NCBI GenBank assembly: GCA_032718475.1
Contig: JAUCBJ010007147.1
Span: 1-64,000 of the forward strand
Direction: 5' to 3'
DNA: 64,000 bases
From: Nemertoderma westbladi
Lineage: Eukaryota; Xenacoelomorpha; Nemertodermatida; Nemertodermatidae
Part shown: positions 44,417 to 53,579 of the stretch, piece after piece
Position numbering within the stretch: the stretch's first letter is position 1
How the letters are laid out: each line of letters opens with the position of its first letter
Translations under genes and position numbers: made by a program
The notes under the pieces: generated by a model
The model's database searches: none
What the model was told of the DNA's origin: nothing
Seen by the model: only the letters and a program-made list of their open reading frames with translations

Positions 44417-47305
44417 TGGCAGGCGCTACCGAGGCAAGACCAGATAGATTACGCGTCGAGCAATAAAATCTGCTCGCGATGTGTGAAGAGTGGACACAAG
44501 GCCAGGGAATGCCAAGAGAAGCCGGTCAAGTTTGGCCAAAGGAGAGGCCAAACGATGGCAACGAGCACGGTAGGGGCGAAGAAGAGAGGCACGGTGTTAC
44601 TTGGAGTAGTACCGGTGCGAGTGATCGGGGAAGGCAATCGATCAGTAACAACACTAATGCTGGTTGATAGTGGAGCTGCCTTCACATTAGTCGAGGAATG
44701 GGTAGCCGAAGAAATAGGATTGAGAACAAGGCCAAGCAGAATGGCGGTAACAACCATCTCTAGCAAAGATGAGATCCTAGAGATGAGGACAGGACGGTGC
44801 GCAATTGCAGCAGTGGCACCAGGATGCGATTATGGGGCAACCATCGACCCCATCCAAGTAATAGAGTCAATTAACATCAATGCCAGGCGGCCAACCAACA
44901 TCGAGGTCGAGCAATACAAATTCCTGGACGACATTGACTTCTCGATCCCAGACGTGGACGTTAGGAAGGTATCCATCATAGTAGGAATGGACTGCCCGAC
45001 GGCCCACGAAAGAATGCAAACGGTCTTCGGCGAAGACAAGCAGAGTGACCCGGTGGCCATATTAACACCATTCGGGTGGACGCTGAGTGGTCCAATTAAG
45101 AGCAAGATACCATTCAGGATGTCGGAGACATCAGGATGCATGTTCGCGGGAACAATGCAGGAAATGGGTGATGAGGGAGCAGAGGAGCAGCTTAAAAGAC
45201 TGCTCAGACAAGACTTTGAGGGACTGAAAGAGACCGGGGTCGGGACCTCGGTAGAAGACAAGCAGGCTCTACAAAGCGTGGAGGAATCGATGACGTGTGA
45301 TGAGGGGCGGTATACAATAGGAATGGTATGGAAACTACCGAAAATACCGCTACCCAATAATAGAGGGATGGTACTCACGAGACTCCGCAAGCTGAAACAA
45401 ACACTAAAACGGAGCCCCGAGAAGAACGAGTACATTCACAAAACGATTAAGAAGTACGTTGAGAAAGGATGGGCCGTGGAGTTACCGGTCGACGAGCCGA
45501 ACACGGACAGGACATACTACCTGCCACTCCACGTAGCTTTAGACCCAAAGAAAGGTCAACTTAGGATGGTAGTCGATGCATCGGCAAAGACCGACGGAAA
45601 GTGCTTAAACGACTACCTACTAGAGGGCCCAAACATATACAATTCGGGCATAGAAGTACTACTTAGATTTAGGAATGGGAAACACGCCTTCACGTGCGAC
45701 ATAGAAGGCATGTTCAACCAAGTCCGTGTAACAGAGGAAGATAGCGACAGTCAACGCTTCTTATGGTATAACGGCGAGGAAGAACCGCCTATAATACCGG
45801 CATATAAGATGGTAGTACAAAACATGGGGGCCAAGTCGTCCTCATTTACGACGACTATGGCAGTGAGAGACACGGTCAAGGGGAAGGAAGATAGATACAG
45901 CAGTAGGGCCGTCGATATGATCCGACGCGGCTTCTACGTAGACGACGGTATGGAGTCTGGAAATACGGTTGAGGAGATACTGGAAACAGGGCGCGAGGTT
46001 CGCGACATCCTGAAAGGATCCGGCTTCAACCTGACCAAATTCCAATCCAGTTCAGAAGAATTTATCAAGGCAATAGAGGACAAGAAACCAGAATCGACCA
46101 TGGACAACCCTACAACAGCCAAAGGACAGGACATGGCGAATAATAGAACACAATCTCAGCAAAAGGCATTGGGAATCGTGTGGGATAGAGGAACAGACGA
46201 ACTGAAGTATCAGCTGAGCCAGGAGGGCGCAGACACCCATACGAAGAGGGGTTATGTATCGTATATAGCAAGGATATACGATCCCCTAGGCCTAGCATCC
46301 CCATTACTAGTCACGGGGAAACAGATACTCAAGAGAGTATATAAATTGAAAGATGAGTGGGACGTAGAGGTACCAGAGGACATCAAGAAACAGTGGAGCA
46401 AATGGACAGGAGACTTGGAGAGGATGGGAACATACAACATGCCGCGAGTGTATTTTCCGGATGGGAACATGACGAATCTGGACCTACACATGTTCTCCGA
46501 CGCGTCGTTGGAAGCGTACGGAGCGGCACTCTACTTAGTACAACGAGAAGGGGCTCACAAGCCAAGGCTAGCCTTTAGCAAAGCAAAGTCAACGCCGCCA
46601 GATTCAGCATCTGTTCCCAAGTTAGAATTGACAGCTGCGAGACTAGGAGTAAGAGCCACAGCCTACCTAGTGGATACTATTCCCAACATAGTGGAGACAC
46701 ACTACTGGACGGACTCCATGGTAGTGCTTGGTTGGCTACACAACGAAAAGACGAGATACCCGATATTCGTCGCGAATAGAGTGGACGAAATCAGGGCGAG
46801 CACAGAACTGGAAAGGTGGCACTACTGCCCAACAGACGAGAACCCAGCGGACTTGCTGTCGAGGGGCGTGGAACGCCACACTTTCTTAAAGAAGGAAGTA
46901 TTGTGGCAACATGGGCCACAATTTCTGAGTGATAAAGAGGCCTGGCCGCCAATGAGAAAGGTGGAGCCGGGCTCAGAAGTGGTGTCAGAGGGAGAAGAGG
47001 GAGACTCAGAGGGAGAAGAGATATACTCCCAGATGGTAAGGGAGATTAGGGACGTGCAACCAAAGCAAGAACTATGCGATAACCCGACGGACAAACTCCT
47101 CAGCTACAGTTCTAGTTGGTACAAGACCAAGAAACTAGTGGCGTACTGGAGAGCTTTCGGGAATTTCCTCGCGGGAGTTAATAAGGAGAAGAAAACCAGG
47201 GAAACCATAGATCTGGAAGGAGCGGCCAAGGCAATAATCCGCTACGAACAACGGAAGAACTACAGCAACGATGTGGAACGTGTCGGCAACCAACAGCACC
47301 TCTGA
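44417..47305 (+). CDS. Pol of the inner element: CCHC knuckle, protease, RT, RNase H
   Basis: Same frame as the Gag core after its TAA. A knuckle (CSRCVKSGHKAREC, about 44473) and a retropepsin-like domain (LMLVDSGAAFTLV, about 44660) come first. RT follows: YYLPLHVALDPKK, RMVVDASAK, FTCDIEGMFNQ (motif A) and FYVDDGMES (motif C; Asp codons at 45941-45946). RNase H shows FSDASLEAYGAALYL, KLELTAARLG, YWTDSMVVLGWLHN and ENPADLLSRG, the usual BEL/Pao signatures. The frame ends at TGA 47303-47305; integrase continues in the same frame, so this is a single nonsense codon. All RT and RNase H motifs look preserved. Confidence 0.93.
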   Translation, partial: WQALPRQDQIDYASSNKICSRCVKSGHKARECQEKPVKFGQRRGQTMATSTVGAKKRGTVLLGVVPVRVIGEGNRSVTTLMLVDSGAAFTLVEEWVAEEIGLRTRPSRMAVTTISSKDEILEMRTGRCAIAAVAPGCDYGATIDPIQVIESININARRPTNIEVEQYKFLDDIDFSIPDVDVRKVSIIVGMDCPTAHERMQTVFGEDKQSDPVAILTPFGWTLSGPIKSKIPFRMSETSGCMFAGTMQEMGDEGAEEQLKRLLRQDFEGLKETGVGTSVEDKQALQSVEESMTCDEGRYTIGMVWKLPKIPLPNNRGMVLTRLRKLKQTLKRSPEKNEYIHKTIKKYVEKGWAVELPVDEPNTDRTYYLPLHVALDPKKGQLRMVVDASAKTDGKCLNDYLLEGPNIYNSGIEVLLRFRNGKHAFTCDIEGMFNQVRVTEEDSDSQRFLWYNGEEEPPIIPAYKMVVQNMGAKSSSFTTTMAVRDTVKGKEDRYSSRAVDMIRRGFYVDDGMESGNTVEEILETGREVRDILKGSGFNLTKFQSSSEEFIKAIEDKKPESTMDNPTTAKGQDMANNRTQSQQKALGIVWDRGTDELKYQLSQEGADTHTKRGYVSYIARIYDPLGLASPLLVTGKQILKRVYKLKDEWDVEVPEDIKKQWSKWTGDLERMGTYNMPRVYFPDGNMTNLDLHMFSDASLEAYGAALYLVQREGAHKPRLAFSKAKSTPPDSASVPKLELTAARLGVRATAYLVDTIPNIVETHYWTDSMVVLGWLHNEKTRYPIFVANRVDEIRASTELERWHYCPTDENPADLLSRGVERHTFLKKEVLWQHGPQFLSDKEAWPPMRKVEPGSEVVSEGEEGDSEGEEIYSQMVREIRDVQPKQELCDNPTDKLLSYSSSWYKTKKLVAYWRAFGNFLAGVNKEKKTRETIDLEGAAKAIIRYEQRKNYSNDVERVGNQQHL

Positions 47306-48574
47306 CGGGACAGCGAGTTGATTACGCTATCGCCACAACTCAACGACGATGGGATTCTAGTAATGAATTCTAGGGTGGGATATAACAACAGCATAATCGT
47401 GCCACCGAAACCCATCATCATTCCCACAGGATCGCCTATAGTCCACCAGATCATATGGGACTCCCACAAATCGATATTGCATGGGGGCACCAACCGAACC
47501 CTCACAGAGATAAGGAGGACCTATTGGGTCAAACAATTAAGGAAGAAGGTTAAAGCGGTAGTGGGGCAGTGCCAGACCTGCCGACGGGCGAAGAAGGAAC
47601 GAGCCATACAGGAGATGGCGCCACTACCGGCGAGTAGGGTAAGGCAGCACGACCCGCCATTTACGCATTGCGGTGTGGACATGTTCGGGCCGATAAAGAT
47701 CAAGGTGATGCGACACACGGAGAAACGCTACGGTATTATCTTCGTATGCAACAATACGCGGGCGGTAGGGATAGAACTCGCCCAAGATGCAACCGCATCA
47801 GCATTCATTAACGCCTTAGAAAGGTTTAGGGACCGCAAAGGTGGGACGATCGCAGTGATATACAGCGACAACGGCACCAACTTTGTGGGCGCAGAGAGTG
47901 AGATGGCAGAAGCCTTGGACATCTTAGAAGGAGAAGAAGTCAGGGCGGCCATGAGAAGACGACAAGTAAAGTGGGAAAGAAGGACGCCGTATGCACCACA
48001 TACACTAGGATGCGTCGAGAGACTGGTGGGCAGTTCAAAGCGTCTAATGACGAAGTTAATGAACACCCACATGGTCACTGAAGACGTCTTACGGACAGTA
48101 CTTGCGAAGTGCGAGGGGATCATTAATAGCAGACCGCTATATCCGGAGAATGATGACCCTGAGTCATTAGACGTGTTGACGCCTAGCCATTTCCTGATGG
48201 AAAGGCCAGCGACCATCGATATGCGGGGTGTAGACCCAGATGACATACACTCCCGCCAAAGTTGGAAAGTCGCTAAAGCAATAAGCGCAGAGTATTGGAG
48301 GAGGTGGGTCGAGGAATACCCACCCACGCTCCATAAGCGAAGCAAGTGGAGGAAACCGAACCGGGAGTTAGAAGTAGGAGATCTCGTAATCGTTACGGAT
48401 GATACTATCATCAACAACCAGTGGCGGTTGGCGAGAGTCGTACGCACTTACTCCGATGAGGACGGAAGAGTCCGATCGGTAGAAGTGCGAATAGGTGGGA
48501 AGATAGGTGCGAAGGACAGAAAAACCTACAGGAGAGCGGTAGGTAAATGCTGTCTCCTAGAAGGGGCACCTTAG
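47306..48574 (+). CDS. Integrase of the inner element
   Basis: In frame with pol after the TGA; no Met is expected because it is part of the polyprotein. The zinc-binding region HQIIWDSHKSILHGG through CQTCRRAKK supplies the H and C residues. The catalytic DDE triad is visible as GVDMFGP (Asp codon 47678-47680), YSDNGTNF (Asp 47867-47869) and CVERLVGS (Glu 48017-48019). A C-terminal domain ends with the BEL/Pao-typical segment GDLVIVTDDTIINNQWRLAR. It stops at TAG 48572-48574. No break is seen inside integrase itself. Confidence 0.94.
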   Translation, partial: RDSELITLSPQLNDDGILVMNSRVGYNNSIIVPPKPIIIPTGSPIVHQIIWDSHKSILHGGTNRTLTEIRRTYWVKQLRKKVKAVVGQCQTCRRAKKERAIQEMAPLPASRVRQHDPPFTHCGVDMFGPIKIKVMRHTEKRYGIIFVCNNTRAVGIELAQDATASAFINALERFRDRKGGTIAVIYSDNGTNFVGAESEMAEALDILEGEEVRAAMRRRQVKWERRTPYAPHTLGCVERLVGSSKRLMTKLMNTHMVTEDVLRTVLAKCEGIINSRPLYPENDDPESLDVLTPSHFLMERPATIDMRGVDPDDIHSRQSWKVAKAISAEYWRRWVEEYPPTLHKRSKWRKPNRELEVGDLVIVTDDTIINNQWRLARVVRTYSDEDGRVRSVEVRIGGKIGAKDRKTYRRAVGKCCLLEGAP

Positions 48575-48659
48575 AGTGGAGTTACAGAAAAGTTTAGTCG
48601 TCCAAGTTTTGGACTGAGGGGGGCAAGACGCCCTTTCCACACAAATAAAATAAAAATAA

Positions 48660-49290
48660 AATAAAAAATAGTTAGTTAGTTAGTAGGTACGTAGTGCCTA
48701 GAGTTAGAGAGTAGGTACGTAGTACCTAGAGTTAGTTAGTTAGTTAGTAGGTACGTAGTACCTAGAGTTAGTTAGTAGGTACGTAGTGCCTAGAGTTAGA
48801 GAGTTAGTAGGTACGTAGTACCTAGAGTTAGTTAGTTAGTAGGTACGTAGTGCCTAGAGTTAGAGAGTAGGTACGTAGTACCTAGAGTTAGTTAGTTAGT
48901 TAGCAGGTACGTAGTACCTAGAGTTAGTTAGTAGGTACGTAGTGCCTAGAGTTAGAGAGTTAGTAGGTACGTAGTACCTAGAGTTAGTTAGTTAGTAGGT
49001 ACGTAGTGCCTAGAGTTAGAGAGTTAGTAGGTACGTAGTACCTAGAGTTAGTTAGTTAGTAGGTACGTAGTGCCTAGAGTTAGTTAGTTAGTAGGTACGT
49101 AGTACCTAGAGTTAGAGAGTCAGTTAGAGGGTACGTAGTACCGCCAGTTAGAGTTAGAGTTAGAGGGTACGTAGTACCGCTAGTTAGAGTTAGAGTTAGA
49201 GGGTACGTAGTACCGCCAGTTAGAGTTAGAGTTAGTAGGTACGTAGTACCGTTAGTTAGAGTTAGAGGGTACGCAGTACCATTAGTTAGA
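48660..49290 (+). repeat. Post-pol tandem repeats of the inner element
   Basis: Roughly 20 irregular units built from GTTAGTTAGTAG plus GTACGTAGTACCTAGA or GTACGTAGTGCCTAGA. They lie between integrase and the third ORF. The core GGTACGTAGTACC can pair with itself. Confidence 0.88.
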
Positions 49291-49775
49291 AGAGAGAGAG
49301 TAAGAGGTAAAAGGGGTAAATAGGATATAGATATTAGTTAGCAGTAAGTAGAGTTAGTAGCGAAAGGGGGGCATGTGAGTACAGCTGGGTAAGTCGTGTG
49401 GCCACACGACGTATACTGCTGTACTGCATAGGCCCACAAAGTAGGCCAGAATATGGATTAGAGAATAGAATAATCCATAGGCAGTAATAGGTAGTAAGAC
49501 AGTAGAATTAAAATAAATAGAATAGGGCTGAAAGTTAGAAAATAGTGGCAACACAAGGGAAGTCGTTCTAGAACATAATAAAAGTAACGGACAGAAATTG
49601 TAAATTAGGCTCATTTACTAGCTTCAAAATTAATTAGGTTAAATTTAGGCTAAAAGGCGCAATTAAGTAGAAAGTAGGCCATTATCGAACCGTACGAAAC
49701 ATCTTAATACATCACTCATCTGTATAGCGCCTTGGTAAGGCACCACCCTGCAGGTGAGCGAGTGTAGTGTTCGGA
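49291..49775 (+). other. Conserved non-coding leader before the third ORF (inner copy)
   Basis: Third copy of the leader block seen at 35736 and 37850. It ends CACCACCCTGCAG, GTGAGCGAGTG, then the ATG at 49776. The CAG/GTGAG word fits a splice donor and the preceding pyrimidine/AG could fit an acceptor. Only the motif is seen. Confidence 0.55.
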
Positions 49776-52325
49776 ATGGCGAGTAAGTTGATCAGGAAGA
49801 GGAAGGCGGAGTCAGGAGGAAAAGAAATACTGGTGGATTTCACCGAAAGACACCCGGAAGAGAAGACGAGAGAATACTACGAGAAGTTGGAAAGGGGTCA
49901 CGCGGCACGAGCGCTGCAGGACCACTTCCGGGAGATGCACGAGCAGCGGCTGGTCGGGACCTACGGAACGCTGTCGCTGGACAACGCGATCTTCCAACAC
50001 TTCCACTACGTGGTGAAAGGGGACGAGGCGAAGTTCGGGATTCCGAAGTATCCGAGGGAATCACCGAGGAAGGACTGGAAGAGGTTCATAGAGTCCGTCA
50101 ACAGGGGAGGATATATGATCCTAGATGACGAGGGAACCGTGGAAGACGAGGCGGATTCGAGACGAGGATCAGCGGGGTCGGCCAGGACCATACTCCTACA
50201 TTTGGCCGCGCCAAATGGGGACATCTTCCTATTCGATTTAGGGACGTATGGGAAGAAGGACGGGCCGAAACTGAGTCAGTTACCGAAAGCGGTACAAGTC
50301 TTGGTAAGAGAGAAGTCGACGACGAAAGTGGGATCGGCGATTCGCGAGGATGCGGAAAGGATCATCGGTCCGGACGCCACCAACCTCCTGGATATGCAGA
50401 AGGTCTTTATGGCTATGACGGCACCGGATGGGTTGGGGCTAGTCGAAAACACAGGTCTATGCGGGGCAGTGGCGATGGGCCAACTATTGGGGCTCGTATG
50501 TCACAAACCGATGGACTGGGGGAAGTTTAGGGAAGAATACGGAGCAGAACAAGCGAACTCGCTAAAGTGGGGAACGAGACCGGGAAAGCAGGAGGTATAT
50601 CAATTTCGCAGAGGAGCGATAAAGGTATATCAGAAGCGATATATCTTGCAAGAAGACTGGATTATGATAAGTTTGCTTAACTTATTTATGACCGTAGTCA
50701 TCGAGAGGGAACCAGGAGCATTTCTGTTATCGGGATCACCCCTAAGCTGCAGGAGAGCCTTTAAAGTGGCCTTTGACGGTCTGGTAGACCACCCGGGGCT
50801 GAAGGGCGAGTCGGTGTACTACAACAGCCGACATCTGGTAGACGGGGAGACAGATACACCGTATCAGAGATGGGAGCAGCTAGAGGCGGACAGACGAGAA
50901 GCAAAGCGACTGGAAGAAGTCGCTAGACGGGAGAGGATAGAAGCAGAGGAGAGGGAAGAGGAGGCCAGGGCACAGAGTTACGGCTTCGAGGAACAGGCGG
51001 GCCTAGACGAACTTCATTGGACTTTGTCAGGGAGTTCGGGGGAGTCTCTAGGGCGAGAATTGGGATGGACGGTGGGATCGCCGAAACAGTCGACGTCGGG
51101 GTTGCAAACGATGCCCATACCAGCGGGCGCCGAGGGCGACCAACCGCCAAGGAAGCTAAGGGAGCTAGAGGGATGGAAAGCTACGGGCGAGAGCCAAGGC
51201 GGGAAAGGACATAGTGGATCCATCGGGATACCGGGATTGGAGACACTACCAGAAGAAGAGGACGACGACGACGAGTTCGGAGAGATGCCGCCCATCGAGA
51301 GGATAGGCCACTCGGACACGGACTGGGTTGGCGGAAGGGTGGTGACGGCCAGTGGGGCGAGGGCCTTCTGGAACAGATCCGGCAAGCGGACCTGGGTGCA
51401 CGAGGAGCCGGCGATGGATTTCGCGGGGAGCACCATCAGGTTGGGCGAGCAACCGGGGACGGCACCACGGATAGTATTCGGGGAGACGATGCCTGAGAGG
51501 GGCGGAGAGATCGACGTAAACAGGGAGACCAACGTAGAGAAGTTCGCCTACCAGCGACTCCACAGACTGCGGAGATCGCTTGGGACGAAAGACGAGGTGG
51601 GACGGGAGACATTGGTACTCGGCTGCGACTACTGTGGGAGACAGACCCATCAGGAAAGCAGCTGCCTATACCGGTTCCAAAAGGGAACCTTTTGTCTCTA
51701 CTGTAGAGAACCAAGCCACAGGATGGGGGCGTGTCCACGGTTGCACAACCGATGTCCAAAGTGCCACTTTCGGGGACACTACGGGCGCGAGTGCGACTGG
51801 ATGAGCGACGAGGAGAAGTTCACGAGGTTCGAGGAGTGGGCCGACGTCGGGGCCATGACGTGCCAGCGCATGAAGGCCCAAGAGTTCAAGTGGGGTTTCT
51901 TCCTTATCAATCAGGAGACCCACATGGAAATCATAAAGCGGAGGCTACCGTTTACCTACCAAGAGGTAGCAACGGCGGCGTCGTTCGCCGGAGTTATGAA
52001 CACGCAACGGTACCTGGACAGGTGGACGCCAGAGAACCGAAGGGAGTTCAGGGATTTCTTGGCGGAGCACGTACCAAAGGCAATGAAAATTATCCTATGG
52101 GACGCCACTAGAGGGAGACAACCGGGCCATTCTGAGGGGCCACCGGCGAAGCGATATCGGGCACTAATAACACCAGCGCCCAAGGAGCCAACGACCGGGA
52201 TTAGCAAGGAAGTGGCGGCGAAGGACCGAAAGCAGAAAGCGGATGATGCCAGAGGAACGGTGATAACCAAGAAACGGCCCAGGGAAGAGGACGCCAGGGG
52301 GAACTACCCCCGGAGGAACAGATAG
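49776..52325 (+). CDS. Third ORF of the inner BEL/Pao element: exonuclease-like domain plus three CCHC zinc knuckles (849 aa)
   Basis: ATG at 49776 (MASKLIRKRKAE) is conserved in all three copies; the in-frame GTG upstream is not needed. Residues about 110-320 look like a DEDD 3'-5' exonuclease of the RNase D/WRN/EXD type: YMILDDEGT (Asp117, Asp118, Glu119, motif I), TILLHLAAPNGDIFLFDL, KVGSAIREDAERI (Asp192, motif II) and RYILQEDWIMISLL (Tyr289 with Glu293/Asp294, motif III). Residues about 370-410 are a charged coiled coil. Acidic and Gly-rich linkers follow. Three canonical knuckles start at Cys617: CDYCGRQTHQESSC, CLYCREPSHRMGAC and CPKCHFRGHYGREC. The C-terminus is basic (KKRPREEDARG). 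The position matches where env-like genes sit, but no signal peptide or membrane segment is visible. The exonuclease call is inference from motif pattern. Confidence 0.8.
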   Translation: MASKLIRKRKAESGGKEILVDFTERHPEEKTREYYEKLERGHAARALQDHFREMHEQRLVGTYGTLSLDNAIFQHFHYVVKGDEAKFGIPKYPRESPRKDWKRFIESVNRGGYMILDDEGTVEDEADSRRGSAGSARTILLHLAAPNGDIFLFDLGTYGKKDGPKLSQLPKAVQVLVREKSTTKVGSAIREDAERIIGPDATNLLDMQKVFMAMTAPDGLGLVENTGLCGAVAMGQLLGLVCHKPMDWGKFREEYGAEQANSLKWGTRPGKQEVYQFRRGAIKVYQKRYILQEDWIMISLLNLFMTVVIEREPGAFLLSGSPLSCRRAFKVAFDGLVDHPGLKGESVYYNSRHLVDGETDTPYQRWEQLEADRREAKRLEEVARRERIEAEEREEEARAQSYGFEEQAGLDELHWTLSGSSGESLGRELGWTVGSPKQSTSGLQTMPIPAGAEGDQPPRKLRELEGWKATGESQGGKGHSGSIGIPGLETLPEEEDDDDEFGEMPPIERIGHSDTDWVGGRVVTASGARAFWNRSGKRTWVHEEPAMDFAGSTIRLGEQPGTAPRIVFGETMPERGGEIDVNRETNVEKFAYQRLHRLRRSLGTKDEVGRETLVLGCDYCGRQTHQESSCLYRFQKGTFCLYCREPSHRMGACPRLHNRCPKCHFRGHYGRECDWMSDEEKFTRFEEWADVGAMTCQRMKAQEFKWGFFLINQETHMEIIKRRLPFTYQEVATAASFAGVMNTQRYLDRWTPENRREFRDFLAEHVPKAMKIILWDATRGRQPGHSEGPPAKRYRALITPAPKEPTTGISKEVAAKDRKQKADDARGTVITKKRPREEDARGNYPRRNR

Positions 52326-53039
52326 GTTCCCAGAGTCGAGGGGGAGGGACTGGGACTTAGACGTGGTACGCCTGGCAGGCGCCGCGCGGGATGTACGAAC
52401 TATTAAGTACAAATTCAATTAATGCAAATAATCATATAAGTGCAATTTGTATGTACGTACGTAGTAATTAGTAATCTAGTAAAATACATACGTTTGGAGT
52501 AAGTACTATAGTCATACAACCTTTCTCAATTAGCTACTGGGACTGGGGGATAACTGACTATGGCACCATGGACGAGACAACTGACAATTTCACGCTTCTT
52601 GAGTGCGACGGCACGAGAGGGGGGGGAGGTTCGTCAGGAGAGATAAAACAGTCACAGTGGAGTTGAGGATCGGAGTAAGAGTGCGAAGTGCGGAGAGAGT
52701 GCGAACGCAATTCTAGTGTGGGGGGGGGGGAGAATAAGAGGCTGAGTGAGGGACGAGGAGGTCCGGGGGTATGAGAGAGTTAGGGTGAGAGTGGAGGGGA
52801 GATAGGGCGAAAGTGTTGGGGAAACAAAAGTCGCGTGAAGAGGTGAGCGCGATCGGCCCGACATGAGACGCCAGGCACACAGGGTAGCGTTATCATACCC
52901 ATAAGGGGCGGCCTGGAAAGCCGGCTCCTAGAGAAAAGAATTCCACCCCACACCCGATACTAGATCGGGATCCAGCGGGATTGTAACGCACTTTTTGGTT
53001 GATGCTATCTTCTTACCGGGAAGATAGCATGGGGGGGAG
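52326..53039 (+). other. 3' leader of the inner element with hairpin and polypurine tract
   Basis: Non-coding. A 10-base G run lies near 52721. TGCTATCTTC at 53003-53012 pairs with GAAGATAGCA at 53020-53029, a 10-bp stem, directly followed by the polypurine tract GGGGGGGAG that ends at 53039, where plus-strand DNA synthesis would start. Confidence 0.75.
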
Positions 53040-53579
53040 TGTTAGCTTATTCAATCCCGCCAACACCCCATAAAGTTATAAGCCGATAAGCAATATTGGG
53101 AGCCACGAGATTGGGCAATTAACCAACTCGTGCCATCCCAATAAGAGTGGGAAGGAAGCACACAACAAGGGTCAGGGGCCAAACCCCTAACCCAGAGGAG
53201 ATAGGTGGAGTGAACGGGAATACTCCACGGGGCGCCAACAAGGGTATTAACCAATCAGAGGGGGGAAAGGCATCGATTGAGTAGCAATAAGGCCACCGTG
53301 CAATATAACCAATAACCTATTAATCAGTGATTCAGTTATCTCAGTGCAGCAGTGCTAGCGTAGGTTGGTAGTCAATTAGTTTAGTTAGGGGATCACGGGA
53401 CTTTAGTTACCGTATCCCGCCTTGTACACATTATATCTATATCTATATCCTATGCCCTATTATTATTATACACCGAACTTCAGAACTCAGTTACTTTGTT
53501 TCATCCTTATACACGGCGGGGACGCGTGGACTAAATTACCACACCGGATAAATCGGGATCCCTCCTGGATCCCGTCACA
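53040..53579 (+). repeat. 3' LTR of the inner element
   Basis: 540 bp, TGTTAGCT to CCCGTCACA, about three differences from the 5' LTR. Followed by GACGG (53580-53584). Confidence 0.94.

Larger units (their letters stand above)
39433..53579 (+). mobile_element. Inner BEL/Pao LTR retrotransposon, nearly intact (14.1 kb)
   Basis: Two 540-bp LTRs (39433-39972, 53040-53579) flanked by GACGG. I count about three differences between them (over 99% identity), so the insertion is recent. Coding order: Gag N-terminus, Gag core, knuckle, protease, RT, RNase H, integrase, tandem repeats, third ORF of 849 residues, hairpin, purine tract, LTR. Defects seen are a 16-base G run that shifts the gag frame, TAA at 44414-44416 and TGA at 47303-47305. 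It lies inside the third ORF of the outer element. Confidence 0.95.

Noticed and set aside
49776-52325. Third ORF as an envelope gene
   Set aside because: Position fits, but there is no signal peptide, transmembrane segment or glycoprotein-like Cys pattern; three CCHC knuckles and nuclease-like motifs argue for a nucleic-acid-binding protein.
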